Positions 1 through 6,092 of a stretch of DNA of 6,092 nt are shown here, piece after piece. Under the pieces are notes generated by a model. The model was not told the origin of the DNA. It saw nothing but the letters and a program-made list of their open reading frames with translations, and ran no database searches. This DNA comes from Bacillota bacterium. Its GTDB lineage: Bacteria; Bacillota; Clostridia; Oscillospirales; Oscillospiraceae. The DNA lies in assembly GCA_023395775.1 (NCBI GenBank), contig JAEWYA010000016.1:1-6092 (forward strand), written 5' to 3'. Position numbers and translations under genes: made by a program. Numbering within the stretch: the stretch's first letter is position 1; each line of letters begins with the position of its first letter.

Positions 1-579
1 GGCGTCGCCGATGTTGGAGATGACGGCGATATCCGGCCGCACCAACTCCCCCAGATAGTGAATCTCACCGAAGTGGTTCATGCCGGTCTCAATGACCGCC
101 GCCTGATGCTCCGGCATCAGCCGGAACATCGTCAGCGGGGTCCCGATGTCGTTGTTGAAATTCTCCGGCGTCTTCAAAATATTCAGTCCTGCGGAGAGAA
201 CGGCGGCAATCATTTCCTTGGTGGTAGTCTTACCCACAGAGCCGGTGATCTGGACAAAGGGGATGTCGAATCGGTCCCGGTAAGCGGAGGCCAGAGCCTT
301 CAGCGCCAGACGGGTGTCATCCACCTTGATATAAAATCTGTCAGGACGGAGATCTGCGGGCAAACGGGTGCACAGGGTTCCGGCCGCGCCGGATTCCAGC
401 GCCTTGTCGATGAAATCGTGGCCGTCGAAATTTTCACCCTTCCAGGGCACGAACAGGCAGCCGGGAACCAGGTCCCGGCTGTCGGTACACACGGCCGACA
501 CGGCGGGAGCATCCTCCCGCGGATTCCACCAGACGCCGCGGACAGCGGCCTCGATCTCTCGGACTGTCATTGGCAGCAT
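1..579 (-). CDS. murF: UDP-N-acetylmuramoyl-tripeptide--D-alanyl-D-alanine ligase (MurF), 5' part
   Basis: MurF is the cytoplasmic ATP-dependent ligase that joins D-Ala-D-Ala to UDP-MurNAc-tripeptide, the last soluble step of the peptidoglycan precursor. The frame is open from an ATG at 579 to the window edge: 193 residues, a bit under half of the usual ~450. Visible are the N-terminal substrate-binding domain (DSRDLVPGCLFVPWKG, about 33-48, then ENFDGHDFID), the P-loop GSVGKTTTKE (113-122), NFNNDIGTPLT (140-150), ETGMNHFGEI (164-173, the family's E-GMNHFGE motif) and SNIG near the cut edge. The start is chosen because AAGGAGGAA (596-588) lies about 10 bases upstream; the next ATG, at codon 4, would be too far. 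Only one base separates it from the ddl stop, so the two are surely co-transcribed and probably translationally coupled. The central and C-terminal domains are outside the window. Identification is firm. Confidence 0.95.
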   Translation of the reverse strand, partial: MLPMTVREIEAAVRGVWWNPREDAPAVSAVCTDSRDLVPGCLFVPWKGENFDGHDFIDKALESGAAGTLCTRLPADLRPDRFYIKVDDTRLALKALASAYRDRFDIPFVQITGSVGKTTTKEMIAAVLSAGLNILKTPENFNNDIGTPLTMFRLMPEHQAAVIETGMNHFGEIHYLGELVRPDIAVISNIGDA

Positions 580-580
580 G

Positions 581-1630
581 TTAATTCTTCCTCCTTAAAG
601 ACAACTGAACGATCTCCTCGCACAGATCATCATATGTAAGTCCCACGGCGGCGGCCTCCTTGGGCATCAGGCTGGCGGGAGTCAGCCCCGGCAGGGAGTT
701 GGTCTCCAGACACCATGGCACACCGTTCCCGTCCAGCACGAAATCAGCGCGGGAATAGACGGACAGGCCCAGCAGCTGATGAAGCTTCAGCGCCATCTCC
801 CCGATCTCCCGCTGCTGGTCCTCCGTGAGGTTGGCGGGGCACAGCTCCAGCGCGGCGCCGGACTGGTATTTTGCCTCATAGTCGAATTTTCCCTTGGCGG
901 AGATCACCTCCACCGGCGGAAGCCACCTCTCGCCCAGCACCGCGGTGAAAATGTCCCGGCCCATGATCCGCTCCTCCACGATGACCTGGCTGTCAAAGCG
1001 CAGAACATCCCGCAAAGCGGCTTTCAGCTCCTCCCTCGTCTCCGGAAGGTACACGCCAAGCGATGACCCGCTCCCCGGCGTCTTCACGACGCATGGCATC
1101 GTCAGCTCCTCTGCCAGCGCGGCCACGTCCGCCTCGCCGTACTCCGCCAGACGCCACTTGGGTGTGCGGATTCCGGCGGCGTCCATCATCCGCTTCGTGA
1201 CGATCTTATCCATTGCCATGGCAGAGGACAGGTGACCGGAGCCGGTATAGGGAATCCCCAGCAGGTCCAGCGTCGCCTGAATGCGACCATCCTCTCCGCT
1301 CTCGCCGTGGAGCCCCACGAACACGAGGTCCGCCAGAGCGCAAGCGTTCAGCACATTCCTTCCAATAAGTCCCGGACTTTGGTACTTCCTCCCGCGGCGT
1401 ACCGCATCCAGATCCGGCTCACTGGTTCTGATTGCGGCGTCCCCGCATCGGCCGTCCGGCACATCGAACAGCGCCTCCAGCGGACCGTCATAGTCCTCCA
1501 GACCCGAAAACAGGTCCACCAGCACAGCCTGATGACCTTTCCTGCGCAAAGCTTTGCAAACAGCCGTTCCCGTCACCAGCGAGACCTCTCGCTCCGGAGA
1601 CAGGCCACCGGCCAATACGACAATCTTCAT
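581..1630 (-). CDS. ddl: D-alanine--D-alanine ligase
   Basis: Cytoplasmic ATP-grasp enzyme that condenses two D-alanines into the dipeptide used by MurF. It is complete at 349 residues, the size of the longer Gram-positive type Ddl. Family motifs in order: GGLSPEREVSL (8-18, with the substrate-binding Glu13), HGESGEDG (108-115), MDKIVTK (140-146), VVKTPGSGSSLGV (181-193, ATP-grasp lysine and glycine-rich loop), EERIMGRDI (219-227), YEAKY (251-255), SRADFVLD (293-300) and LETNSLPGLTP (308-318, metal-binding Glu309 and Asn311). The Lys-Tyr pair 254-255 matches the pair linked to D-Ala-D-Ala rather than D-Ala-D-Lac specificity, so this is a housekeeping enzyme, not a VanA-type resistance ligase. 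The ATG at 1630 is chosen because homology begins at MKIVVLAGG and AAGGGAG lies just upstream. A longer reading from a TTG at 1711 adds 27 residues of low-complexity sequence without a ribosome site. The TAA stop overlaps the murF ribosome site region. Confidence 0.96.
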   Translation of the reverse strand: MKIVVLAGGLSPEREVSLVTGTAVCKALRRKGHQAVLVDLFSGLEDYDGPLEALFDVPDGRCGDAAIRTSEPDLDAVRRGRKYQSPGLIGRNVLNACALADLVFVGLHGESGEDGRIQATLDLLGIPYTGSGHLSSAMAMDKIVTKRMMDAAGIRTPKWRLAEYGEADVAALAEELTMPCVVKTPGSGSSLGVYLPETREELKAALRDVLRFDSQVIVEERIMGRDIFTAVLGERWLPPVEVISAKGKFDYEAKYQSGAALELCPANLTEDQQREIGEMALKLHQLLGLSVYSRADFVLDGNGVPWCLETNSLPGLTPASLMPKEAAAVGLTYDDLCEEIVQLSLRRKN

Positions 1631-1713
1631 GGTTCTCCCTTCCGCCGCCGTCGGCAGCCTATAAAACGCCCCACAGCCACAGGACGGCCCCCCATCAGGC
1701 GGGCTATCCAATG

Positions 1714-1743
1714 ATTATTTCAATCTGTACCAGTTTAGCACAA
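1714..1743 (-). promoter_or_regulatory. Putative ddl-murF promoter
   Basis: Reading the minus strand, TTGTGC (1743-1738) is followed after 18 bases by AATAAT (1719-1714), which is preceded by TG and one base, giving an extended -10 (TGAAATAAT). The -10 matches consensus at 5 of 6 positions and the -35 at 3 of 6. It would start RNA near 1707 and leave a leader of roughly 75 bases before the ddl ATG. It sits just past the hairpin at 1763-1801, where a new unit would be expected to start. Prediction by eye only. Confidence 0.4.
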
Positions 1744-1762
1744 ATTTTCCGCGAATACAAGC

Positions 1763-1801
1763 ACAGGAACCTGCCGGAAGAACTTTTCGGCAGGTTCCTG
1801 T
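1763..1801 (-). terminator. Strong hairpin, probable terminator after the SLH/Ig-like gene
   Basis: Perfect 14-base inverted repeat, 1763-1776 against 1788-1801 (arm ACAGGAACCTGCCG), with an 11-base centre that can pair further through wobble pairs. It lies about 60 bases after the stop of the gene ending at 1860 and before the ddl promoter, the expected place for a terminator. Read leftwards, the stem is followed only by a mixed TGCTTGTATTC. The better T tract (CATTTTCTT) lies on the right, that is on the plus-strand side, where no gene is seen. It is therefore either a weak leftward terminator or a hairpin with another role. Confidence 0.55.
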
Positions 1802-1859
1802 ACATTTTCTTGAATAAGGCCGCCGGGAGTGACGCAATTATAGGAAAAAGCGCACGATT

Positions 1860-2849
1860 TTACTTCATCCAGCCGAAGAACCCGGTGTCCTCTCCCTCAA
1901 GCAGCGTTCCCGCCGCGCAGAGCATCTGCGCCGCGTCTGCCCGCGTCATGGGCTGAGCGAGCGTATTGCTTCCGAAGCTGCCCGTCGCCATAACGCTGGC
2001 AGCCTCCATGTTGCCGACGGCCTGCGCCGCCCAGGAGGGCACCGCATCCCGGTCCGCGTACCATGTGGCAAGATCCACATCGCCCACTGCCAGCACCCGG
2101 TCCAGAATGGATGCGGCCTCATTAAACGTCACCGGATCGGCGCTGCGGAACGCCGCTCCTCCCTCAGTGGAAACACCCTGAACAATGCCGTCGGCCAGTC
2201 CTGCGGCAGCATAGGCCTTTGCCCAGGTGGGAATTGCGTCGTCGTCGGAGAAGCCGGTCATGGTGACGGCATCCGCCGGAAGGTCTGCAAGCTCCATGGT
2301 CATAGCGAGGAATTCGCCACGGGACACCGTGCGGTCGGGTTCAAAGTAATACTTTCCGCCCATGCAGGCCCCGGTAAACACGCCGGTCTCCGCCAGATAC
2401 TGGGCCGCGGCGGCGGCGGAACTGTCTCCGGTGTCCTGATACTCCACGCCGGACTTTGTCTTATCCACCGTCACGGTGACTGTGGCGGGGGCGGAGACGT
2501 TTCCTTTGGCATCCGCCGCCACATAGGTGAAGCTGTCCTTCCCACTCTTACCCTCCGCGGGGGTATAGGTGAAGGTGTTGCCCGACACGGCAACGACGCC
2601 CTTTTTCGGCGCGGTCGCCACGGTGAACGTCAGATCACCGCCCTCGTCGTCCGAAGCCAGGAACTGCGCGCGGTAGGGAATGTTGCGGTAGGTTCTGATG
2701 GAAAGTTCTTTTGCGATGGGAGCGCCTTGCGCCGGAACCACTGTTTCCTCGCTTTTCTTGCCGAACAATGCCTGAGCCGGCACGGTCATCATCAGCAGCA
2801 ATGCCAGCAGCAGCGCCGGAAAGCGAGCTTGCTTGTTTGTCATCTTCAA
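1860..2849 (-). CDS. Secreted S-layer homology protein with a cadherin/Ig-like domain
   Basis: A 329-residue exported protein, probably held on the cell wall. Residues 1-27 form a signal peptide: Lys/Arg start, a Leu-rich core (LLLALLLMM) and cleavage likely after PAQA. Residues about 48-129 form one Tandem-95/cadherin-like domain of the Big_9 kind, shown by LASDDEGGDLTFTV, TFTYTP, DSFTYVAAD and a closing ATVTVTV. Three divergent SLH repeats follow at about 136-186, 198-253 and 261-315, each with an aromatic-Asp opening (YQDT, FSDDD, WYADRD) and an end resembling TRAE (SRGE, FNEA, TRAD). A 14-residue tail ends in GFFGWMK. SLH repeats in Firmicutes usually bind a pyruvylated wall polymer; the ligand here is unknown. 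The start is TTG at 2849, because AGGAGGT (2865-2859) is 9 bases upstream; the ATG two codons later is 15 bases away. It appears to be transcribed alone. No enzymatic motif is visible, so a structural or adhesive role is only a guess. Confidence 0.85.
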   Translation of the reverse strand: MKMTNKQARFPALLLALLLMMTVPAQALFGKKSEETVVPAQGAPIAKELSIRTYRNIPYRAQFLASDDEGGDLTFTVATAPKKGVVAVSGNTFTYTPAEGKSGKDSFTYVAADAKGNVSAPATVTVTVDKTKSGVEYQDTGDSSAAAAAQYLAETGVFTGACMGGKYYFEPDRTVSRGEFLAMTMELADLPADAVTMTGFSDDDAIPTWAKAYAAAGLADGIVQGVSTEGGAAFRSADPVTFNEAASILDRVLAVGDVDLATWYADRDAVPSWAAQAVGNMEAASVMATGSFGSNTLAQPMTRADAAQMLCAAGTLLEGEDTGFFGWMK

Positions 2850-2858
2850 GGGAACACG

Positions 2859-2865
2859 ACCTCCT
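2859..2865 (-). promoter_or_regulatory. Ribosome binding site selecting a TTG start
   Basis: On the minus strand AGGAGGT lies 9 bases before TTG (2849) and 15 before the in-frame ATG (2843). The spacing favours TTG. The choice changes the protein by only two residues. Confidence 0.7.
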
Positions 2866-2908
2866 GTTGTAAATTCTGTGTGGAGGTAGTGTTTGCCTTC
2901 CCGATGAG

Positions 2909-2914
2909 ATTATA
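2909..2914 (-). promoter_or_regulatory. Putative -10 box for the SLH/Ig-like gene
   Basis: A perfect TATAAT on the minus strand, directly adjoining the terminator stem and about 60 bases before the TTG start at 2849. The region 16-18 bases upstream falls inside the terminator and has no good TTGACA (the closest is GGCAAA), so recognition would lean on the -10 or on a different sigma factor. The gene needs a promoter of its own after such a strong terminator, and the gap offers no better candidate. Confidence 0.5.
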
Positions 2915-2950
2915 CAGAAAAAAGAGCGGTTTTTGCCGCTCTTTTTTCTG
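2915..2950 (-). terminator. Intrinsic terminator closing the ATPase/SLH unit
   Basis: Perfect 15-base inverted repeat, 2915-2929 against 2936-2950, with a 6-base loop. Read leftwards it has a GC stem (GAGCGG/CCGCTC), loop CAAAAA, then TTTTTT. The A tract before the stem makes it symmetrical, so it could also work on the other strand. It begins 65 bases after the stop codon of the gene ending at 3016. Confidence 0.93.
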
Positions 2951-3015
2951 AAGGTTTTATCAGGCGTTTTGTGCGGACGGACGTGAAAGCGGCCGGTCCC
3001 GTCAGTTTCGGTTCC

Positions 3016-4212
3016 TTAGTGCATAGCCCGATACAAAAACGTGGCGATCTGCCCCCGGGTGCAGGGTGTGTCGGGAGCAAACGTATCAGCGGTTTTACCG
3101 GTGGTAACGCCCTTTTCCACCGCCCAGGAAACGGCTCCGGCATATGCCGCGCCGGGGGCCACGTCGGTATACGCGGCGGACTTTTGGGCGGCGGGCTTTC
3201 CCGCAAGCATCCACAGATACGTCATCGTCATGGCCCGGGTGCAGGGCGCGGAGGCGCCCAACACGCTGCAGGACACTAAGCCCTGTTCCGCGGCCCACAG
3301 CGCCGCCTTATAATAGTAATTGATCCGGGTCACATCGGTGAACGGATTGGCGGCGGAGGGTTCGGGCTGGCCGTTGGCTCGCCACAGGAATGTCAGGATC
3401 TGTCCTTTGGTGCAGGTCTCGCCGGGCGCAAACGTGGTTGCCGTTTTCCCAGCAGTAATTCCCTGCTTCACCGCCCACTGCACCCCGTCGTAGCAATACC
3501 CCTCGGGAGACACGTCGGCAAAGGGAGCACCGCTTCCGCCAGAGGCACTTTCCACGGTGAGACCGATACAAAGCGAGTTCTCATCAACTCTCTCGGGATA
3601 GGTAAAGTTGCCTAAAATAAAACCGTGATAATCATTAGATTGTTCCGGCAAATCAGAGACTTCATCCAACGTTCCGCACATCAGGGTCAATTCCCAGCCC
3701 ACGTAATCCTCAGCGGAGAGGGTAAAGCTGTAGGTCCCGTTCTGCCGGAGCACCCCCGGGGAACCCTTCCAACTGTTATTTTCCTCCAGAACATGAGGGC
3801 CTTTATCCACCAAGTAGACTCGCTGCAAAACATTATCGGCGTTTAGCACACATTCGGCGCTTCTTGTAAATGCACGGCCACCGTCTCCGTCGGAAAGGAG
3901 GTCGAATTTTGCGCCGATATAGCGTTCAACCCCCTCCTGTGCGCCCGTGACGGTAACCGTGATCTGTGCGCCGTCAGGTACGCCGTAAATGGTCGACTCG
4001 CCATTCAGACCATTCTTATCAGCCGGCTTACCGGCATAGATCACATGGGCCTTGTCAATGGTCAGCGTATCACCACAGCGGTTAGAAAGCGTCAAAGGCG
4101 CGTACTTCGTCTCCGTCGCTGAAGCCCCCACGCTCAGAAGTCCCAGCAGCAGCGCGGCTGTCAAAAATGCCGCAAAAACTCTTTTCGTGGTTCCGCGTTC
4201 TTTCTTATTCAC
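3016..4212 (-). CDS. Secreted protein with three C-terminal S-layer homology repeats and an unrecognised N-terminal domain
   Basis: A 398-residue exported protein. Residues 1-32 are a signal peptide: basic start (MNKKERGTTKR), hydrophobic core, cleavage likely after GASA. Residues about 33-225 form a region I cannot assign; its alternating hydrophobic stretches (ITVTVTG, YSFTLSAEDY) suggest a beta-rich fold. A Gly/Ser linker (ESASGGSGA, 221-229) leads to three SLH repeats at 230-278, 290-338 and 348-398, each opening (P/Y)F/YxDV or TDV and ending CTKGQ, CTRAM or CTRGQ. Repeats one and three are close copies (WAV-G-T-GKTA-TFAP); the middle one is more diverged. Nine cysteines are visible. The GTG at 4212 directly follows an in-frame TGA and is the only start that keeps the signal peptide. 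It overlaps the atpD stop by 8 bases with no ribosome site, so translation probably depends on atpD. It is likely wall-attached, and a link to ATPase function is not shown. Confidence 0.85.
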   Translation of the reverse strand: MNKKERGTTKRVFAAFLTAALLLGLLSVGASATETKYAPLTLSNRCGDTLTIDKAHVIYAGKPADKNGLNGESTIYGVPDGAQITVTVTGAQEGVERYIGAKFDLLSDGDGGRAFTRSAECVLNADNVLQRVYLVDKGPHVLEENNSWKGSPGVLRQNGTYSFTLSAEDYVGWELTLMCGTLDEVSDLPEQSNDYHGFILGNFTYPERVDENSLCIGLTVESASGGSGAPFADVSPEGYCYDGVQWAVKQGITAGKTATTFAPGETCTKGQILTFLWRANGQPEPSAANPFTDVTRINYYYKAALWAAEQGLVSCSVLGASAPCTRAMTMTYLWMLAGKPAAQKSAAYTDVAPGAAYAGAVSWAVEKGVTTGKTADTFAPDTPCTRGQIATFLYRAMH

Positions 4213-4918
4213 TCAGCGGCGCACCGGACCGTTCCGAGAAAGCCTTGAGCGCCTTGGCGTCCCGCTCCTTCTGCTCCTCGATAGCCTCGGCCAGAAGCAT
4301 ATCCTTTACCTTCATGAGCCGGATGGTGGTGGCGCGGTCGTTTTCGTCCAGCTTCATGTTGATATATCGGATGGCCTCCTGCGTGTCGGGAATCACCACG
4401 TATTCAAGCGCGTTGACGCGCCGGCGGGTCTTTTCGATCTCCTCCGCCATCAGCTGGGCGGACTTTTCGATCTGCGCCAGCTTCAGCATCTTGCGGAACA
4501 CCTTTCCCAGCGCGTCCACCGCCGTGTCCAGCTCGCCGGAGGTTCCGGCGAAACCGTAAGGATAGATGTCGCTGTCCGACTGGGTCTTGGTTTTGAAATC
4601 ATAGACAGGGACGTTGACGGACATGATGTTCTGGAAACCCATGGTCAGTTCCACACTCTGCTTGGGATACAGCAGCGCCTGCTCCATGGCCTCGGAGGAC
4701 ATGAGGGCCGACGCCACGGTAAACGACCCGTGGACGGTCATCAGTTCCTCCTCCACCTCCGCCCGGAGGGTACGCACCTCCCGGACGGTCTCCAAAAACT
4801 GCTTCATCAGCTCATCCCGCTTGTCTTTGAGCAGCTTGTGGCCCCGCTGGGCCGTGCGGAGCTTTCCCTTGAGCCGGGGCAGCTCCATGCGGGTGGGGTT
4901 CACATTGAGCTTTGGCAT
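4205..4918 (-). CDS. atpD: V/A-type ATPase subunit D
   Basis: Subunit D is the long coiled-coil rotor shaft of the V/A-type ATPase, which turns inside the A3B3 head and couples ATP turnover to ion movement through the membrane ring. At 237 residues it is slightly longer than many family members (about 200-230). The N-terminal helix carries the hallmark VNPTRMEL (6-13) and RGHKLLKDKRDEL (25-37). The C-terminal helix has the other family block, EKTRRRVNALEYVVIPDTQ (162-180) and on to RATTIRLMKVKD (195-206). Both ends are heptad-rich, as expected for an antiparallel coiled coil; the middle (about 85-130) is the globular part. AAGGAGG (4932-4926), overlapping the atpB stop, lies 7 bases before the ATG. 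It sits right after atpB, as in other bacterial V-ATPase operons. The last 8 bases overlap the next gene. The symbol is also used for the F-type beta subunit; here it means V-type D (ntpD). Confidence 0.96.
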   Translation of the reverse strand: MPKLNVNPTRMELPRLKGKLRTAQRGHKLLKDKRDELMKQFLETVREVRTLRAEVEEELMTVHGSFTVASALMSSEAMEQALLYPKQSVELTMGFQNIMSVNVPVYDFKTKTQSDSDIYPYGFAGTSGELDTAVDALGKVFRKMLKLAQIEKSAQLMAEEIEKTRRRVNALEYVVIPDTQEAIRYINMKLDENDRATTIRLMKVKDMLLAEAIEEQKERDAKALKAFSERSGAPLSE

Positions 4919-4930
4919 GGTCCCCCCTCC

Positions 4931-6092
4931 TTATTTTTCGTCCTTCTTGGGCCAGTATTTTTCAATCAGCTCCGGCTTGATCCGCTTCAGCTCGCTCTTG
5001 GGCAGGATGCTCAGAAGCTCCCAACCCAGATCCAGCGTCTCTTCGATGGAACGGTTCTCCTCGTAGCCCTGGTTGACATAGCGCTTTTCAAACTCGTCCG
5101 CGAACTTTGCGTATAGCAGGTCCGTGGGCGTCAGGGCAGCCTCGCCCAGAATGCTCATCAGCTCCTTGTTGTCCTTGCCGGTGGAATAGGCGGCGAAGAG
5201 CTGGTTCATGGTGCTGGCGTGGTCTTCACGGGTCTTGCCCTCGCCAATGCCCTTATCCTTCAAACGGGACAGTGAAGGCAGCACGTCCACAGGAGGATGG
5301 ATGTTCTTGCGGTACAGCTCCCGGGAGAGAATGATCTGACCCTCAGTGATATAGCCCGTCAGGTCGGGGATGGGGTGGGTCTTGTCGTCCTCGGGCATGG
5401 TCAGAATCGGAATCAGGGTGATGGAGCCCTTCTTCCCCAGCTGGCGGCCGGCCCGCTCGTACATGGTTGCAAGGTCGGTGTACAGATATCCGGGGAAGCC
5501 GCGGCGACCGGGGACCTCCTTCTTGGCGGCGGAGACCTCGCGCAGAGCCTCGGCGTAGTTGGTGATGTCGGTCATGATGACCAGAACGTGCATATCCTTC
5601 TCAAAGGCCAGATACTCCGCGGCGGTCAGGGCCATACGGGGCGTTGAAATGCGCTCCACGGCGGGGTCGTTGGCAAGGTTTGAAAACAGCACGGTCCGGT
5701 CGATGGCGCCGGTGCGCTTGAACTCGCTGACGAAGAACTCCGATTCCTCAAAGGTGATGCCGATGGCGGCGAACACCACGGCGAAGTTGGAGGCCTCGTC
5801 CCCCAGCACTTTAGCCTGACGGGCGATCTGCGCCGCCAGGTTGGCGTGGGGCAGGCCGGAGCCGGAGAAGATGGGCAGCTTCTGGCCGCGGACCAGGGTG
5901 TTCAGCCCGTCGATGGCGGAAACGCCGGTCTGGATGAACTCCTCAGGGTAGGTCCGGGCGGCGGGGTTCATGGGCAGGCCGTTGATATCCAGCCGCTTGT
6001 CGGGGATAAGCTCGGGGCCGCCGTCGATGGGTTTGCCCATGCCCGAAAAAACCCGGCCCAGCATGTCCTCGGACACCGCCAGCTCCAGGCTG
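4931..6092 (-). CDS. atpB: V/A-type ATPase subunit B, 5' end outside the window
   Basis: Subunit B is the nucleotide-binding but non-catalytic partner of subunit A in the A3B3 head of the V/A-type ATPase at the cytoplasmic membrane face. The reading frame is open to the right edge: 386 full codons, against about 460 in the family, so roughly 75 N-terminal residues are missing. Visible are VSEDMLGRVFSGMGKPIDGG, GQKLPIFSGSGLPHANLAAQ (a degenerate P-loop region, typical of B rather than A), VFAAIGITFEESEFF, ERISTPRMALTAAEYLAFE, the MTDITNYAEALREVS block, GRRGFPGYLYTDLATMYERAGR and the C-terminal helical domain ending in KYWPKKDEK. The GTG at 6076 falls inside the conserved SEDMLGR block and is not the start. 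The presence of subunit D next door confirms V/A-type rather than F-type. The pumped ion (proton or sodium) cannot be told, since the membrane-ring gene is outside the window. Confidence 0.97.
   Translation of the reverse strand, partial: SLELAVSEDMLGRVFSGMGKPIDGGPELIPDKRLDINGLPMNPAARTYPEEFIQTGVSAIDGLNTLVRGQKLPIFSGSGLPHANLAAQIARQAKVLGDEASNFAVVFAAIGITFEESEFFVSEFKRTGAIDRTVLFSNLANDPAVERISTPRMALTAAEYLAFEKDMHVLVIMTDITNYAEALREVSAAKKEVPGRRGFPGYLYTDLATMYERAGRQLGKKGSITLIPILTMPEDDKTHPIPDLTGYITEGQIILSRELYRKNIHPPVDVLPSLSRLKDKGIGEGKTREDHASTMNQLFAAYSTGKDNKELMSILGEAALTPTDLLYAKFADEFEKRYVNQGYEENRSIEETLDLGWELLSILPKSELKRIKPELIEKYWPKKDEK

Noticed and set aside
58..639. Plus-strand open frame of 193 codons opposite murF
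   Set aside because: The minus strand here encodes unmistakable MurF motifs (GSVGKTTTKE, ETGMNHFGEI); the plus-strand product resembles nothing and has no ribosome site.
581..1630. VanA-type D-Ala-D-Lac ligase
   Set aside because: The YEAKY motif (251-255) carries the Tyr of D-Ala-D-Ala ligases, and the neighbours are murF and no vanH/vanX-like gene.
1631..1711. Longer ddl start at TTG (1711)
   Set aside because: The 27 extra residues are not family-like and no ribosome site precedes the TTG. The ATG at 1630 has one, and the family N-terminus begins there. The putative promoter would also overlap the longer start.
2727..2951. Plus-strand open frame of 74 codons across the start of the SLH/Ig-like gene
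   Set aside because: It runs through the signal-peptide coding part, the promoter region and the terminator stem, and has no ribosome site.
4052..5116. Plus-strand open frame of 354 codons
   Set aside because: It lies opposite parts of the SLH gene, atpD and atpB, all firmly identified on the minus strand. Its product is Leu/His/Gly-rich without recognisable motifs, as expected of an antisense shadow in G+C-rich DNA.
4931..6092. F-type ATP synthase alpha or beta subunit
   Set aside because: The sequence blocks (GYLYTDLATMYERAG, SGSGLPHANLAAQ) are those of V/A-type B, and the neighbour is a V-type D subunit, which F-type operons lack.

Overview
The window reads as chromosome of a G+C-rich Gram-positive anaerobe of the Clostridia, most like gut Oscillospiraceae (relatives of Flavonifractor, Oscillibacter or Intestinimonas). 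This is an inference from three things together: a V/A-type ATPase in a bacterium, secreted proteins with S-layer homology (SLH) repeats of the 'FxDV…CTRxQ' kind, and strong AGGAGG ribosome sites. No species call is possible from the sequence alone. All six genes lie on the minus strand, so transcription runs from high to low coordinates, and coding density is high.

From right to left the first block is the end of a V/A-type ATPase operon: atpB (B subunit, 5' end outside the window), then atpD (central-stalk D subunit) 12 bases later. A secreted SLH protein follows. Its GTG start overlaps the atpD stop by 8 bases and has no ribosome site of its own. The block closes with a near-textbook intrinsic terminator at 2915-2950.

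A second, unrelated SLH protein (signal peptide, one cadherin/Ig-like domain of the Tandem-95 type, three divergent SLH repeats) forms its own unit. Its likely promoter has a perfect TATAAT directly against the terminator stem, and a well-placed AGGAGGT selects a TTG start.

The third block is peptidoglycan precursor synthesis: ddl (D-Ala-D-Ala ligase, complete) and murF (5' 193 codons, running off the left edge), separated by one base. Ddl makes the dipeptide that MurF adds to UDP-MurNAc-tripeptide, so the two act in consecutive steps. The 229-base gap upstream of ddl holds a strong hairpin (1763-1801) and a plausible promoter.

The gaps are otherwise short. No gene-free stretch reaches 300 bases, and I see no tRNA, rRNA, CRISPR array or mobile element. 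The genes at both ends are ordinary housekeeping genes. The least explained parts are the N-terminal domain of the SLH protein fused to the end of the ATPase operon, and the hairpin between the second SLH gene and ddl. I found no convincing new defence or mobile system here.
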